From positions 248,001 through 312,000 of the forward strand of contig NZ_JAQOSQ010000003.1 of NCBI RefSeq assembly GCF_030068455.1: DNA of 64,000 bases, given 5' to 3'. The DNA is from Roseofilum casamattae BLCC-M143. Lineage in GTDB: Bacteria > Cyanobacteriota > Cyanobacteriia > Cyanobacteriales > Desertifilaceae. The notes under the pieces are model-generated. The model was not told where the DNA came from, ran no database searches, and saw nothing but the letters and a program-made list of their open reading frames with translations. The position numbers and the translations under genes were made by a program. This document shows positions 33,658-42,554 of this stretch, one piece after another (the first letter of the stretch is position 1; each line of letters begins with the position of its first letter).

Positions 33658-34527
33658 TTAAGGGGTGCAACACTCAATAATTGGCGATCGCGTCACTTGC
33701 TCGTCAAGCTCCTCAATTTCACTATTGATAAACTGAGACCAGGTCGCTCGTAAATTCAAATTTGTTGGCGCTTGCTGCAGTTGTTCCGAGAGCAAACTTA
33801 AGCTATCAAACCAAATGCCTTGTTGAGCATAAATAATGACCCGTTCTAGAACTGAAGACCCCTGAAGACGCTCCTCAATTGTGTTGTCCACTTCCACTCG
33901 CTTCAACCATCCCGAGGAAGGTAAAGCCAAGGTCGGATCTTCATTGGGATTGCTGTTCGGACATCTTAAATAAATCGCCCATTCATAATAATCATCCACA
34001 TCTAAATCTCCTTGGAGATCGATTTGCAGAATGCCGGGTTTAGAGGGAATGGGCAACACTCGCTCGTCAATCACTTGACCGTTGGGATAGGGTTGGTTAT
34101 CCGTGACAATAAATTCAATTTCAGTAGCAACAGTTTCCGGAATATAAACAAAAAATGATGGTTTCGCGATCGTGGTTAATCCATACTTAACGCCTGCAGG
34201 GGTTTGCGGGACGAGGACGGTGACGGGAGTTTCGTTTGGCAAGCATTTCAGCCCGCGACTGGCGCCACCAAGGGTTTCACCGGGCGCTCCTTGTCCGGGA
34301 GGGGGTTCAAAATCTATTTTCAGGACGCGATCCAAGAGGCGACTGCCTCCGCCTACCGTTTCGCTGGGTTCGCCCGAGCCGGGAGGGGGTTCAAATTGTA
34401 GATCTGTGGGGAGTTGGGCGATGGAGGGCTGGGAAAGAGCGATCGCAGGGATTAAAAGACTAGCGGCACCTACAACTGCAACGCAGCAACTGCGGCGGAG
34501 GAAGGGCATGGAGTAGGATTTAGACAT
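33658..34527 (-). CDS. DUF928 secreted protein with a duplicated FEPPPG motif
   Basis: 289 residues from ATG 34527. There is an N-terminal signal peptide (FLRRSCCVAVVGAASLLIPA, then ALSQPSIA). Two near-repeats follow: FEPPPGSGEPSETVGGGSR (about 45-65) and FEPPPGQGAPGETLGGASRG (about 73-93). The remainder is the DUF928 body (VTVLVPQTPAGVKYGLTTIA, FFVYIPETVATEIEFIV, YEWAIYLRCPNSNPNEDP, ERVIIYAQQGIWFDSLSLLS). Function unknown; DUF928 is cyanobacterial and often near CHASE2/CHAT proteins. It probably forms an operon with the cyclase, whose extracellular domain it could contact. Confidence 0.85.
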   Translation of the reverse strand: MSKSYSMPFLRRSCCVAVVGAASLLIPAIALSQPSIAQLPTDLQFEPPPGSGEPSETVGGGSRLLDRVLKIDFEPPPGQGAPGETLGGASRGLKCLPNETPVTVLVPQTPAGVKYGLTTIAKPSFFVYIPETVATEIEFIVTDNQPYPNGQVIDERVLPIPSKPGILQIDLQGDLDVDDYYEWAIYLRCPNSNPNEDPTLALPSSGWLKRVEVDNTIEERLQGSSVLERVIIYAQQGIWFDSLSLLSEQLQQAPTNLNLRATWSQFINSEIEELDEQVTRSPIIECCTP

Positions 34528-34768
34528 AGGAAGAGACTCAGTTGATTGAGGATGGAGAGCACGCAAGCTGATGGAAGAAACCAACCATCTAGCTTTGCAT
34601 GTATTAGCAGCCCTTATTAATGTTCCGGTTGGCTCAAGGATGTTATTCCCTACGGGATCGATTCCTGGAGATCGGGTAATTTCAGCAGTTAACCAGAACT
34701 CGATTAGAGGATGCTTTCACTAATTTCTTCACTAATTATCGTATCCGATCCTGACTGAGGTGGGCAAG

Positions 34769-36805
34769 TTACGGATCGTCTGGGAAAGATTTTGGTTTGG
34801 GTTTTGTCGAGGGATTATCGGTGGCTCGAGAGTCTAGAGGGCGATCGATTTCCTGAATCCATTTTGATGGATTGACGATTAAGGCAGCAGCATCCTCGCG
34901 ATCGAGGGGTTTGGCAAAAAAGTATCCTTGTCCCGATTCACAACCTAAGGTTTGCAATAGTTCCAGTTGTTCGTGAGTTTCGACTCCTTCTGCTGTCACG
35001 TCCATCCCTAGTTGATGAGCTAAGGTGATAATGGCTTCCACAATTTTGAGGTTATCTTCGTTTTTATCGAGATCTTGAATAAACGAGCGGTCGATTTTTA
35101 AGGTGTCTACTTTCAATCGTTGCAGATAACTTAAGGATGAATATCCGGTACCGAAGTCATCGAGACAAACTCGAATCTGGCGATCGCGAAATTGTTCGAT
35201 CAGTCGATCGGATTGCTGGTTTTCCATGATAATGCTTTCGGTAATTTCCAGCTTGATTAAATTTCCATCAATCTCCGTTCCTTGGAGAATGCGATCTAAC
35301 TGTTCGATTAAATCTGCTTGCAAAAACTGCTTCGTCGATAAATTAATACTCACAGAAATGGGGAAATAATTCATATAGCATTCTTGCCAGATCCGCAGTT
35401 GCTGACAGGCTTCTTTTAAAATCCAACGACCGATGGGAACGATGAGTCCGGTTTTTTCGGCTGCCGGAATAAATTCAGAGGGGGAAATAAAACCATGCTC
35501 GGGATGTTGCCAGCGGACTAAAGCTTCAAAGCCAGAAATTTTCCCGGTTTCTAAGGAAACAATCGGCTGATATTGCAGATAAAATTCTTGGCGTTTAATG
35601 GCTAAGCGCAAATCCATTTCCAAACGCAGCAGAGCAACGGCATGGGCGTGCATGGCGGAGTCAAAAATCTGATACCCTCCTGGCATCAAGTCTTTCGAGC
35701 GATACATTGCGGTTTCTGCATCTCGGAGAATATGCTGAGGGTCTCGGTCTTCGCTAAAACAAATTGTAATCCCAGTACTGATATTGAGATAAACAGTATG
35801 CCGAGCGGCATCGAAGGGAGATGTAAATTCTTGATGAATTTGCTGGGTAATACTCGTAACTTCATCGAGATCGCGAATTTCCTCGAGCAAAATGGCGAAT
35901 TGATCTCCGCCAAAATGGGCTAAGGTATCAATTAACCGCGTGAGAGATTCTAAACGGCGAGCCATGGCTGCGATCAATTTATCGCCAACTAAATGACCTA
36001 ACGAGTCATTAATTACTTTAAAGCGATCGCCATCGACAAAGAGGACGGCAAATCGATAATCGGCTTGATGTTTCTGCCGACTGAGGGCATCTTCAAGACG
36101 CTCGATAAATAAGGCTCGATTGGGCAGTCCGGTCAAGCTATTATAGTAAGCTTGGTGATGCAAGCGCTTCTGAATTTTGTGGCGTTCGATAATTTCTCGC
36201 TTTAATTCTTGATTGGCTTGTTCTAATCGAGACGTTCGCTCTTGAACTCGCTTTTCCAGTTCAATATTCAGTTGTTCGACTTTAACCTCGGCGGCTTGGC
36301 GATCGCGAATCTCTTGTTGCAAATAAAGTTGCTGTTGTTTCAGTTGTTTTCCCAATTGTTGAATTTTCAACTGACTTCTTAATCGAATCATCGTTTCGGG
36401 ATGATTGTAACTGCTCCAAATACAATCGACTACCCCCGTCACTTTGGCTTCCACTGACTGCAACATTACCCGGTCTGACGACACCAAAATAATTGGAATT
36501 TCGCAAGTTTTGATATTTTTCTGTAATTTGGCACACAAGTCCCGACACTCTTCATCAACGCGATCGATTTGGAGCAAAATTAAATCCGGCTGAGTGGCTC
36601 TTGCAACCATCAATGCCATCATCGGATTGGGGATATGGCGCAGCTTGTAACCTTCCTCCCCAAGTGCTTTATCTAAACGCTGGAAATCTTCTGGATGAGC
36701 ATCAACCAGTAAAATATGACCTTGAGGGAGACGAGATTGGAACCGATCCATGCCTTCGATTGCAGATGGATATAATCTGGAGATAGAAGAAGATGATGAA
36801 AACAT
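34769..36805 (-). CDS. Receiver-GGDQF-EAL cyclic-di-GMP regulator
   Basis: 678 residues from ATG 36805; the frame continues 48 codons further upstream. A receiver domain (29-145) has [10 protein letters not shown], but the phosphoacceptor position in [11 protein letters not shown] is Gln79 instead of Asp. A coiled coil (about 150-215) precedes a GGDEF domain with FGGDQF at 298-303, where the usual Glu is Gln. The EAL domain is canonical: [16 protein letters not shown] (427-429), [19 protein letters not shown] and [18 protein letters not shown]. This predicts a c-di-GMP phosphodiesterase whose receiver is not phosphorylated in the normal way. Confidence 0.92.
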   Translation of the reverse strand: MFSSSSSISRLYPSAIEGMDRFQSRLPQGHILLVDAHPEDFQRLDKALGEEGYKLRHIPNPMMALMVARATQPDLILLQIDRVDEECRDLCAKLQKNIKTCEIPIILVSSDRVMLQSVEAKVTGVVDCIWSSYNHPETMIRLRSQLKIQQLGKQLKQQQLYLQQEIRDRQAAEVKVEQLNIELEKRVQERTSRLEQANQELKREIIERHKIQKRLHHQAYYNSLTGLPNRALFIERLEDALSRQKHQADYRFAVLFVDGDRFKVINDSLGHLVGDKLIAAMARRLESLTRLIDTLAHFGGDQFAILLEEIRDLDEVTSITQQIHQEFTSPFDAARHTVYLNISTGITICFSEDRDPQHILRDAETAMYRSKDLMPGGYQIFDSAMHAHAVALLRLEMDLRLAIKRQEFYLQYQPIVSLETGKISGFEALVRWQHPEHGFISPSEFIPAAEKTGLIVPIGRWILKEACQQLRIWQECYMNYFPISVSINLSTKQFLQADLIEQLDRILQGTEIDGNLIKLEITESIIMENQQSDRLIEQFRDRQIRVCLDDFGTGYSSLSYLQRLKVDTLKIDRSFIQDLDKNEDNLKIVEAIITLAHQLGMDVTAEGVETHEQLELLQTLGCESGQGYFFAKPLDREDAAALIVNPSKWIQEIDRPLDSRATDNPSTKPKPKSFPDDP

Positions 36806-37248
36806 TCTGGGGATTGCCTCTGTGGGCAAGAAATTGAGCCTGAACCCGTAGGGAAATTTCTTCCTTGATGCAGTCCCGAATAAAGGAGAGACACAATCAA
36901 TTTCAAACATCAATTGATTGTCGCGAGCCTCTCCTTGAGTGTTCCTCAAGTCCGAACCACGCGATCGCCTCTATCCCAGAATCACAGAATTACGAGAGTC
37001 TCAACTGTTGATTCAAGTCAAGAAGGGTTTGAGCCATCCCAGGCAGGATTCATCTCAAATTCTAGCGAGAAATTTTCCTAGTTTTAAATGAGATTTAAAA
37101 GACTTAATCTCAATTGATGCTCCCCAATAACCGTCTAAAACGTTTATCGTAAATTAGACTTAGGCTAACAGTAGCAACCCAGGCGACCTCAGCGCAATTG
37201 CGGAATTTACTGAGCAGCCTAGAGAATCTACGGAGGAGGACGATGGAG
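36806..37248. other. Gap upstream of the REC-GGDQF-EAL gene
   Basis: This stretch separates two minus-strand genes. It includes the frame extension upstream of MFSSSS, which has no strong start signals, and otherwise AT-rich sequence probably containing the promoter. I see no RNA gene, repeat or transposon here. Confidence 0.4.
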
Positions 37249-37518
37249 CTAACCCCAGTCCTCTGGCTCCACTAATCCCTGACGAACCCAACCGTTACTA
37301 ATTTCGTACCCCCACTCTGGATGCTGCTGGCTCAGTTGGCGGGCCGCATCCGATTCGCCGATCGCGCACAATTCGACTAAGAGCTGATAGCCCCATTCTC
37401 GCTCGTTTTGTTGGCGCCTTTCTGCGGCATCTTTCCGCTCTGCGGGCGACATCATCGGCCGTCCCGGTTGCAAAATATCTATGCGATCGACTCGTTCCAT
37501 TGGTTCATCTGCAGGCAT
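37249..37518 (-). CDS. Hypothetical protein with C-terminal HPEWGYEI motif
   Basis: 89 residues from ATG 37518 (MPADEPMERVDRIDILQPGR). Charged and helical in the middle (SPAERKDAAERRQQNEREWG). It contains YQLLVELCAIGESDAARQLS then QQHPEWGYEISNGWVRQGLV. The segment AIGxS...QLxQQHPEWGYEI also ends the upstream 390-residue protein, so the two share a C-terminal module. It follows that gene by 13 bases. An internal EWGYQL may be a degenerate second copy of the same motif. No family recognised. Confidence 0.7.
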   Translation of the reverse strand: MPADEPMERVDRIDILQPGRPMMSPAERKDAAERRQQNEREWGYQLLVELCAIGESDAARQLSQQHPEWGYEISNGWVRQGLVEPEDWG

Positions 37519-37531
37519 AATCTCGAGGACT

Positions 37532-38704
37532 CTAAAATGGCAATGAGGGCTGGACTTGGTTATCAATAATCTCATATCCCCATTCCGGATGCTGTTGTAA
37601 TTGTTGCTTCACCCAACTGCGCCCGATCGCGCTTTCATAAGCGTTTTGCAGATGTTCCAAAGAAGGTCGTTCTGAGGTCTCGAGTCCCTCCACTGACTCG
37701 GATTTCGACCGTTGCTCCAGTGGCTGCTCGTTGTTTGAATCTCGGACACTCGGTAATACTGTTTGTGCACTTGGCGCAGACACCTGCAACAGTTTCGCCA
37801 TCACCTGCTCCTTATTCACTGACGCTCGCTCCGAGAACGACGGAGGCAGATAGGGCGTTGCCACTCCTTGCTTTTTCGCTGCCAGCGCTCGGTCGGCCAG
37901 GCGATCGCATTTGCGCAAAAAACCCTCCCACAAATCCCCCGCCAACACGGGTTTGCGCAGATCGGCTCGCGCTCGAGACACTGCCACTTCCAAGGGTTCG
38001 CCTTTCTGCACGTAATATTGAATCCGTTCTTCCTCAAACGCCGGATACGGCACTCCCGGTTCCACTTCCCACTCTCGCTTCACCTGTTGCGTCGAACCCA
38101 AAGGGGCGCCAGCAGCAAACTCATCCCAAAAGGGAGAAATAATCCCTTTCGTCAACCCATCAACCACCTTAAATGCCCATCCCGAGGGATTTTCCATCCC
38201 TCGTTGCTTGGCATAATCGAGCAGTTGTCTCTGGAACTGTTCCAACTCTTCGGCGGACTGCCAGGGGCCGCGAAATTGATAGTTCGGGGTCACGGTAACG
38301 GCGATGGGCTGGCGCTGGGGAGGAAAATAAGGATCGGGTGGCGTTTCTGGAGGCGTTTGGGGACGAGCCGTAGTGCCGCTCAACCCCCGTTCTAGGCTCT
38401 CCAGATTTAAGCAACACTGCAAGCGTGCTCCCGTTCCTCGGCGCTCTTGCAATAGATTAGCCGTTCGTAACTGCTGTCGGGCCAGCTCTTGTTCGGCAAC
38501 CGTTAACCCCGTTTCCGCCATCATGCGATCGCCATCCACCACCACCCATTCTTGCTGTTGGTTGCTCTGCCATTCCAACAGTTTGCAAGCAAATATAGCA
38601 GCCGTGACGCCGCCGACTGCTGCTGCAATGTTCGGATAGTAAACCATGGGAGATCCCAGGTTGCACCAAAATCGAGTAAAAGGGGAGTTGCGATCGAAAA
38701 CCAT
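37532..38704 (-). CDS. Hypothetical protein with an N-terminal winged-helix-like domain
   Basis: 390 residues. The first ~105 (SPMVYYPNIAAAVGGVTAAI, FACKLLEWQ, EWVVVDGDRMMAETGLTVAE, LARQQLRTANLLQERRGTGA) resemble the N-terminal winged helix of phage and plasmid replication proteins (DnaD/RepA-like: YP.LA..LG...A...L.YW ... TGL). A Pro-rich linker follows, then helical regions (SAEELEQFQRQLLDYAKQRG, EEERIQYYVQKGEPLEVAVS). The end is AIGRSWVKQQLQQHPEWGYE, shared with the next gene. Function unknown; DNA binding is inferred only. ATG at 38704, 20 bases after the ferredoxin gene. Confidence 0.75.
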   Translation of the reverse strand: MVFDRNSPFTRFWCNLGSPMVYYPNIAAAVGGVTAAIFACKLLEWQSNQQQEWVVVDGDRMMAETGLTVAEQELARQQLRTANLLQERRGTGARLQCCLNLESLERGLSGTTARPQTPPETPPDPYFPPQRQPIAVTVTPNYQFRGPWQSAEELEQFQRQLLDYAKQRGMENPSGWAFKVVDGLTKGIISPFWDEFAAGAPLGSTQQVKREWEVEPGVPYPAFEEERIQYYVQKGEPLEVAVSRARADLRKPVLAGDLWEGFLRKCDRLADRALAAKKQGVATPYLPPSFSERASVNKEQVMAKLLQVSAPSAQTVLPSVRDSNNEQPLEQRSKSESVEGLETSERPSLEHLQNAYESAIGRSWVKQQLQQHPEWGYEIIDNQVQPSLPF

Positions 38705-38724
38705 AGTAGGGAGTCCAAAGGGAA

Positions 38725-38955
38725 TTAAACAGTCGGTGTTTTTTGCAACTCGGGTTTTTCTTCACCCACGATGGCTCCTTCAACGGGGCAGACTGCCAAG
38801 CACACTCCGCAATCAATACAGGTTTGGAAATCAATCCAATACCAATCGGTTCCTTGTTGATTTTTGCCCGGTCCGGGATGAATGCAATCAACAGGACAAG
38901 CCCCTACACAATCGGCAATTCCTTCACAAATCTCGGTAACAATAGTATGAGGCAC
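38725..38955 (-). CDS. Bacterial-type 2[4Fe-4S] ferredoxin
   Basis: 76 residues. Two cysteine clusters are visible: CEGIADCVGACPVDCIHPGP and CIDCGVCLAVCPVEGAI. The first has an expanded spacing, typical of FdxB/ferredoxin-III-type cyanobacterial ferredoxins (C-x5-C-x3-C-x3-C). The protein carries low-potential electrons; its partners are not evident. The start is GTG at 38953-38955. It lies between hisZ and the 390-residue unknown gene. Confidence 0.88.
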   Translation of the reverse strand: MPHTIVTEICEGIADCVGACPVDCIHPGPGKNQQGTDWYWIDFQTCIDCGVCLAVCPVEGAIVGEEKPELQKTPTV

Positions 38956-39000
38956 GATAGTTCCCTTGGGTTTCGATGATGTTTCGTTAATGCAGTCTAC

Positions 39001-40260
39001 TCAACGTTGACCGAGCTGCTCGAGGGTCGCTTCGCCTTCAGCATCAATCCAGGCAATGCGGTCAATACGCCGCCCTCGGGCATATTGGCGAACCGCATCT
39101 GGGGTTTCCCGGTCGATGAGGTTCACCTGTACGCGAATGTGCAGGTCTTTGGCGCGTAAGGTTTGGGCATAGGCAAAGGCCGCAGCACGAGCTTGAGGAG
39201 TTTCGGGTACGATTAACCAGTCACTGGCCCGAATTTCTTTCGGCAGGCGATCGCCGTTTTGCAAGACCTGTTGCAAGGCTTCAATATTCAAACAAAAGCC
39301 AATTCCGGCTAAACTTTGCCCTTGGGGATGATAGATACCCACCAGGCCATCGTAGCGTCCTCCTTGTCCCAAAGGTTTGACATTGTGTCCTTGGCAACTA
39401 GCGACCTCAAAGACCAAACCGCTGTAATAATCAAAAGTACGAATTAAACTTAAATCGAGAATAATCGGTAAGCTGTCGCGATCGCGGCGACTCTGTTGCA
39501 GCAAGTCTACCAGGGTTTTGAGATAACTTAGGCGCTCTTGCTCGTTCTCATTTAAATCGAGCTGACTGAGTTTCTCCAAGACCTCTGTCGGTTCGCCGCG
39601 CAGATCGAATAATAACAGAGCTAGCTCTTGCAACTGAGTGGATAAATCCTCAGCGCGCACCAGGTTTTGTAATTCTATATAATCTAGGGTAGAGATCGCC
39701 TTTCTCAGAGCCGGTTGTAGCTCTGGTGGAAATGCAGACAGTAGAGATTGGGTTAACCCAGCTTCGCCGATGGCAATGCGCCACTCATTGGCGGGTAACT
39801 CGAGAGACTCCAAACAATCAGCCAGCAATAACAAAATTTCGCTATCTCCAGCAACACCGGCTGCTCCTAACAATTCGACCCCAGCTTGATAGAACTCCTG
39901 TTGCCGTCCGTATTCGCCTTTGGGCGATCGCTGAAACACGTTAGCACTGTAATAAAACCGCTTCGGGTTGCTCACTTCCGCTTCATCCACATACCGGCGC
40001 GTTGCCGCCGTCCGGGCAATAGAAGCCGTCACTTCCGGTCGCAGTCCGAGCTGTTCCCGAGCATCTTGCAGTTGAATCACGCTCGATCTGGCGATCGCTC
40101 CACCGGCCATCAACGTATCGAGTCTCTCTAACGTTGAGGTAATGATCTGATGATATCCCCAGTGATGAAACACTTGATGCAAGCGGTCTTCCACCCAATT
40201 TTTTTGGGCCACATCCAAGGGGAGCAGATCCCGCGCACCTTGAGGAGATTGATACACCAT
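39001..40260 (-). CDS. hisZ: ATP phosphoribosyltransferase regulatory subunit
   Basis: 419 residues of the class II histidyl-tRNA-synthetase-like HisZ family. It activates the short-form HisG, the first enzyme of histidine synthesis. Conserved parts: MVYQSPQGARDLLPLDVAQK, LRPEVTASIARTAATR (motif 2 region), YYSANVFQRSPKGEYGRQQE and FDYYSGLVFEVAS, LGQGGRYDGLVGIY (motif 3-like). It lacks the anticodon-binding C-terminus of HisRS, although a remnant of such a domain may occur at 350-419. ATG at 40260 overlaps the J-domain gene's stop by one base (TAATG), so translation is probably coupled. Confidence 0.93.
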   Translation of the reverse strand: MVYQSPQGARDLLPLDVAQKNWVEDRLHQVFHHWGYHQIITSTLERLDTLMAGGAIARSSVIQLQDAREQLGLRPEVTASIARTAATRRYVDEAEVSNPKRFYYSANVFQRSPKGEYGRQQEFYQAGVELLGAAGVAGDSEILLLLADCLESLELPANEWRIAIGEAGLTQSLLSAFPPELQPALRKAISTLDYIELQNLVRAEDLSTQLQELALLLFDLRGEPTEVLEKLSQLDLNENEQERLSYLKTLVDLLQQSRRDRDSLPIILDLSLIRTFDYYSGLVFEVASCQGHNVKPLGQGGRYDGLVGIYHPQGQSLAGIGFCLNIEALQQVLQNGDRLPKEIRASDWLIVPETPQARAAAFAYAQTLRAKDLHIRVQVNLIDRETPDAVRQYARGRRIDRIAWIDAEGEATLEQLGQR

Positions 40261-41195
40261 TATTTTTTCTTCCCACCACCAATCGTAATCCCGAATATCT
40301 TAATCCCTTGACCGGCCTTTGGATCGTTTTTTCCAGTTCCGCCACTGGCTTTTTTACGAACCGCAGCCTCAACCTTCTGCTTCAAGACCATGGCTTGTTC
40401 GTTGTTGGGCTGGCCTTCCAGGGCTTTATTCAGGTGTACTTTGGCCATGGTGTGCTGCTTTTGCTTCAGATAAATTTCTCCGAGCAGAGTATGACAGTCG
40501 CTGTTGGTAGGGTCAAATTTGAGAGCATCCCGCAACTCCAAGATCGCCTTGGGAAAATTCTGCTTGTCAACCAGCTCTTTAGCTCGGCCGTAGTACCCCT
40601 CTACCGGCGATTTTTTCTCAACTTTGGGAGGGGGAGGCGGTGCTGCCGGGGCCGGTTTGGCAGCGCTGGAGGCTTTGGGTTTGGAGGATTTTGATTGGCT
40701 CGGAGCCGGAATGTTTTGGCCTCCAAGACGCATGAGATAAACTAGGTTGAGTTCGCTAATCTCTCCCGTGCTTTCGGTAAAGTTGTTTAAAGATTCGTAT
40801 TGGCGAGCGGCGACATCGGCAAGAGCTTGCTTATACTCCGCTTCTACATTTTTCGATTGAGCTAACTTTTTCGCAACATCGCTTTGCAGTTGGTCGCCCG
40901 CTCCTTGCTGGTTCGCTTGCTGTCCTTTCAGCTTCAGCATCACCATGTATTCTTTAACTTCTTTATCCTGAGTGAGTTTCTCGTAGGCAGGATTCACCAG
41001 TTTGGAAAGAACTTGGCTTGCTTGTTCTTTTTCCTCAGGAGTAGAAGCATTTCCGCTATCGGGATGCAAGAACTTGGCAATACGCATATAACGTTTGCGG
41101 ATTTCCCGACTATTCGCATCAATAGAAACCCCTAAGATGGCGTGATGGTCGGTGAAGTCAAGTTGGAATAAGCCTTGGTCAAGGTTAAAAGACAT
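40260..41195 (-). CDS. J-domain and TPR protein
   Basis: 311 residues from ATG 41195. The N-terminus is a J domain: FQLDFTDHHAILGVSIDANS, REIRKRYMRIAKFLHPDSGN with the HPD tripeptide that stimulates Hsp70 (DnaK). The middle has a Lys/Pro/Ala-rich linker (KSSKPKASSAAKPAPAAPPP). The C-terminal half contains TPR units (YYGRAKELVDKQNFPKAILE, LRDALKFDPTNSDCHTLLGE, IYLKQKQHTMAKVHLNKALE). The tail is basic, Gly/Lys-rich. Probably a co-chaperone with a client-binding TPR. Coupled to hisZ downstream through TAATG. Confidence 0.88.
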   Translation of the reverse strand: MSFNLDQGLFQLDFTDHHAILGVSIDANSREIRKRYMRIAKFLHPDSGNASTPEEKEQASQVLSKLVNPAYEKLTQDKEVKEYMVMLKLKGQQANQQGAGDQLQSDVAKKLAQSKNVEAEYKQALADVAARQYESLNNFTESTGEISELNLVYLMRLGGQNIPAPSQSKSSKPKASSAAKPAPAAPPPPPKVEKKSPVEGYYGRAKELVDKQNFPKAILELRDALKFDPTNSDCHTLLGEIYLKQKQHTMAKVHLNKALEGQPNNEQAMVLKQKVEAAVRKKASGGTGKNDPKAGQGIKIFGITIGGGKKK

Positions 41196-41296
41196 ACTGC
41201 GCAGTTTCACTCTACCAATAGATGATTAACAATTCTAGTGTACTCTTGTTTTCTCGTGCAGAGCTGGTACGATCGCCTATTCTTGGGCTGGGAAGC

Positions 41297-42121
41297 TCAG
41301 AGGGGCAGCATTTTCTCAGGATAGGGAGAAACTCGAGCGAGCTGGGTTATCATCTCTGGATGCAGATGACTGTTGGTGGCTAAGAGACGGCCGCTCCCTA
41401 GGTCTTGCGGACTGCCATCATAGGCGGTGACTTTGCCGCCCGCTTCTTCAACGAGGACGATGCCAGCGGTGATGTCCCAGGGAGATAATCCTCTCTCCCA
41501 ATAGCCATCTAAGCGCCCGCAAGCGACGTAGGCTAAGTCCAGGGCGGCCGAACCGCCGCGCCGAACGCCTTGAGTTAAGTGGGTGAAATAACAGAATTCG
41601 GCATAATTATTATCGGGGGTTTCCCGGCGATCGTAAGCAAAACCGGTTACCAAGAGGCTATCGCTCAGTTGCGTGGTAGCAGATGGGGCGATCGCCTTCC
41701 GGTTTAGGGTAGCGCCCAGTCCTTTCGCCGCGCGGAAGAGTTCTTGACGATGAGGATCGAAGACGACGCCAACTTGAGGGACTCCGTCGATAAGTAAGCC
41801 AATGGAGACGGAGAAGTTGGGATAACTGTGGGCATAGTTGGTGGTGCCGTCGAGAGGATCGATCGCCCAGAGGTAGGGACTTTGGCGATCGCCTCGTTCT
41901 CCAGATTCTTCCGCTAATATGCAATGATCGGGAAAGTGACGCTGGATAATGTCGAGAACCACCGCTTCTGAGGCTTGGTCGGCTTCGGTGACCACATCTC
42001 CAGGACGGCCTTTGGAGCGAATATCTTGCAATTTTCCATAGTAGGACATTACCACGGCGCCGCCAGCTAGGGCAGCTTCTGTCGCAACATCGAGATAAGT
42101 AGACAGTGACTGGACGCTCAT
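41297..42121 (-). CDS. Inositol monophosphatase family protein
   Basis: 274 residues. Metal-binding motifs: ILAEESGERGDR, LWAIDPLDGTTNYAHSYPNF (the DPLDGT signature) and GLSPWDITAGIVLVEEAGGK (WD motif). It hydrolyses a sugar phosphate; cyanobacterial homologues act on inositol 1-phosphate, histidinol phosphate or related substrates, and sequence alone cannot decide. hisZ lies two genes downstream, but many cyanobacteria have several paralogues. ATG at 42119-42121. Confidence 0.9.
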   Translation of the reverse strand: MSVQSLSTYLDVATEAALAGGAVVMSYYGKLQDIRSKGRPGDVVTEADQASEAVVLDIIQRHFPDHCILAEESGERGDRQSPYLWAIDPLDGTTNYAHSYPNFSVSIGLLIDGVPQVGVVFDPHRQELFRAAKGLGATLNRKAIAPSATTQLSDSLLVTGFAYDRRETPDNNYAEFCYFTHLTQGVRRGGSAALDLAYVACGRLDGYWERGLSPWDITAGIVLVEEAGGKVTAYDGSPQDLGSGRLLATNSHLHPEMITQLARVSPYPEKMLPL

Positions 42122-42227
42122 CTAAAATTTTGGGTCTGAAACCCCATCCTTCCAGGACGGCTTTACATTCAAATTGTACAGCCAAAGTCAGCTATAGCGC
42201 TTTCCGCGCGATGCGGACACGAATGCG

Positions 42228-42554
42228 CTAGGGAAAGAGCAGGCCCAGTCCAGTGACAAATAATATTCCTGCAAGTACGGTAAGAAACAGGCTCCGAGAG
42301 ATTACCGCAACAGCGATCGTCGGTATCGATCCGAGAAGGTAAAGATTATCTGTATTGAACTGCAGGCTGCCTTCTTGTAGCAGCAAACTTGGTAGTAGCA
42401 TTGCTCCGATAACCGAAATAGGAACGTAGCGCAACCAAATTTGTACGGCTGGGGGCAATGTTCGGGTTGAGAGAAACCAGGCAGGTAAAAGTCTAGGTAA
42501 ATAAGTCACTATTGTCATTCCGACAATGACCTGGAAGATTTGTTCTTGTTCCAT
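42228..42554 (-). CDS. azlD: AzlD family branched-chain amino acid transport subunit
   Basis: 108 residues with four predicted membrane helices (FQVIVGMTIVTYLPRLLPAW, LRYVPISVIGAMLLPSLLLQ, LYLLGSIPTIAVAVISRSL, LTVLAGILFVTGLGLLF). It is the small partner of AzlC; together they export branched-chain amino acids or analogues. Its ATG at 42554 lies within the 3' end of azlC, a 40-base overlap, so translation is coupled. Confidence 0.9.
   Translation of the reverse strand: MEQEQIFQVIVGMTIVTYLPRLLPAWFLSTRTLPPAVQIWLRYVPISVIGAMLLPSLLLQEGSLQFNTDNLYLLGSIPTIAVAVISRSLFLTVLAGILFVTGLGLLFP

Noticed and set aside
37720-38639. Several plus-strand frames of 88-175 codons opposite the 390-residue protein
   Set aside because: These are Pro/Arg-rich antisense frames. 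The minus-strand gene has a better start context and follows the ferredoxin gene at operon spacing.
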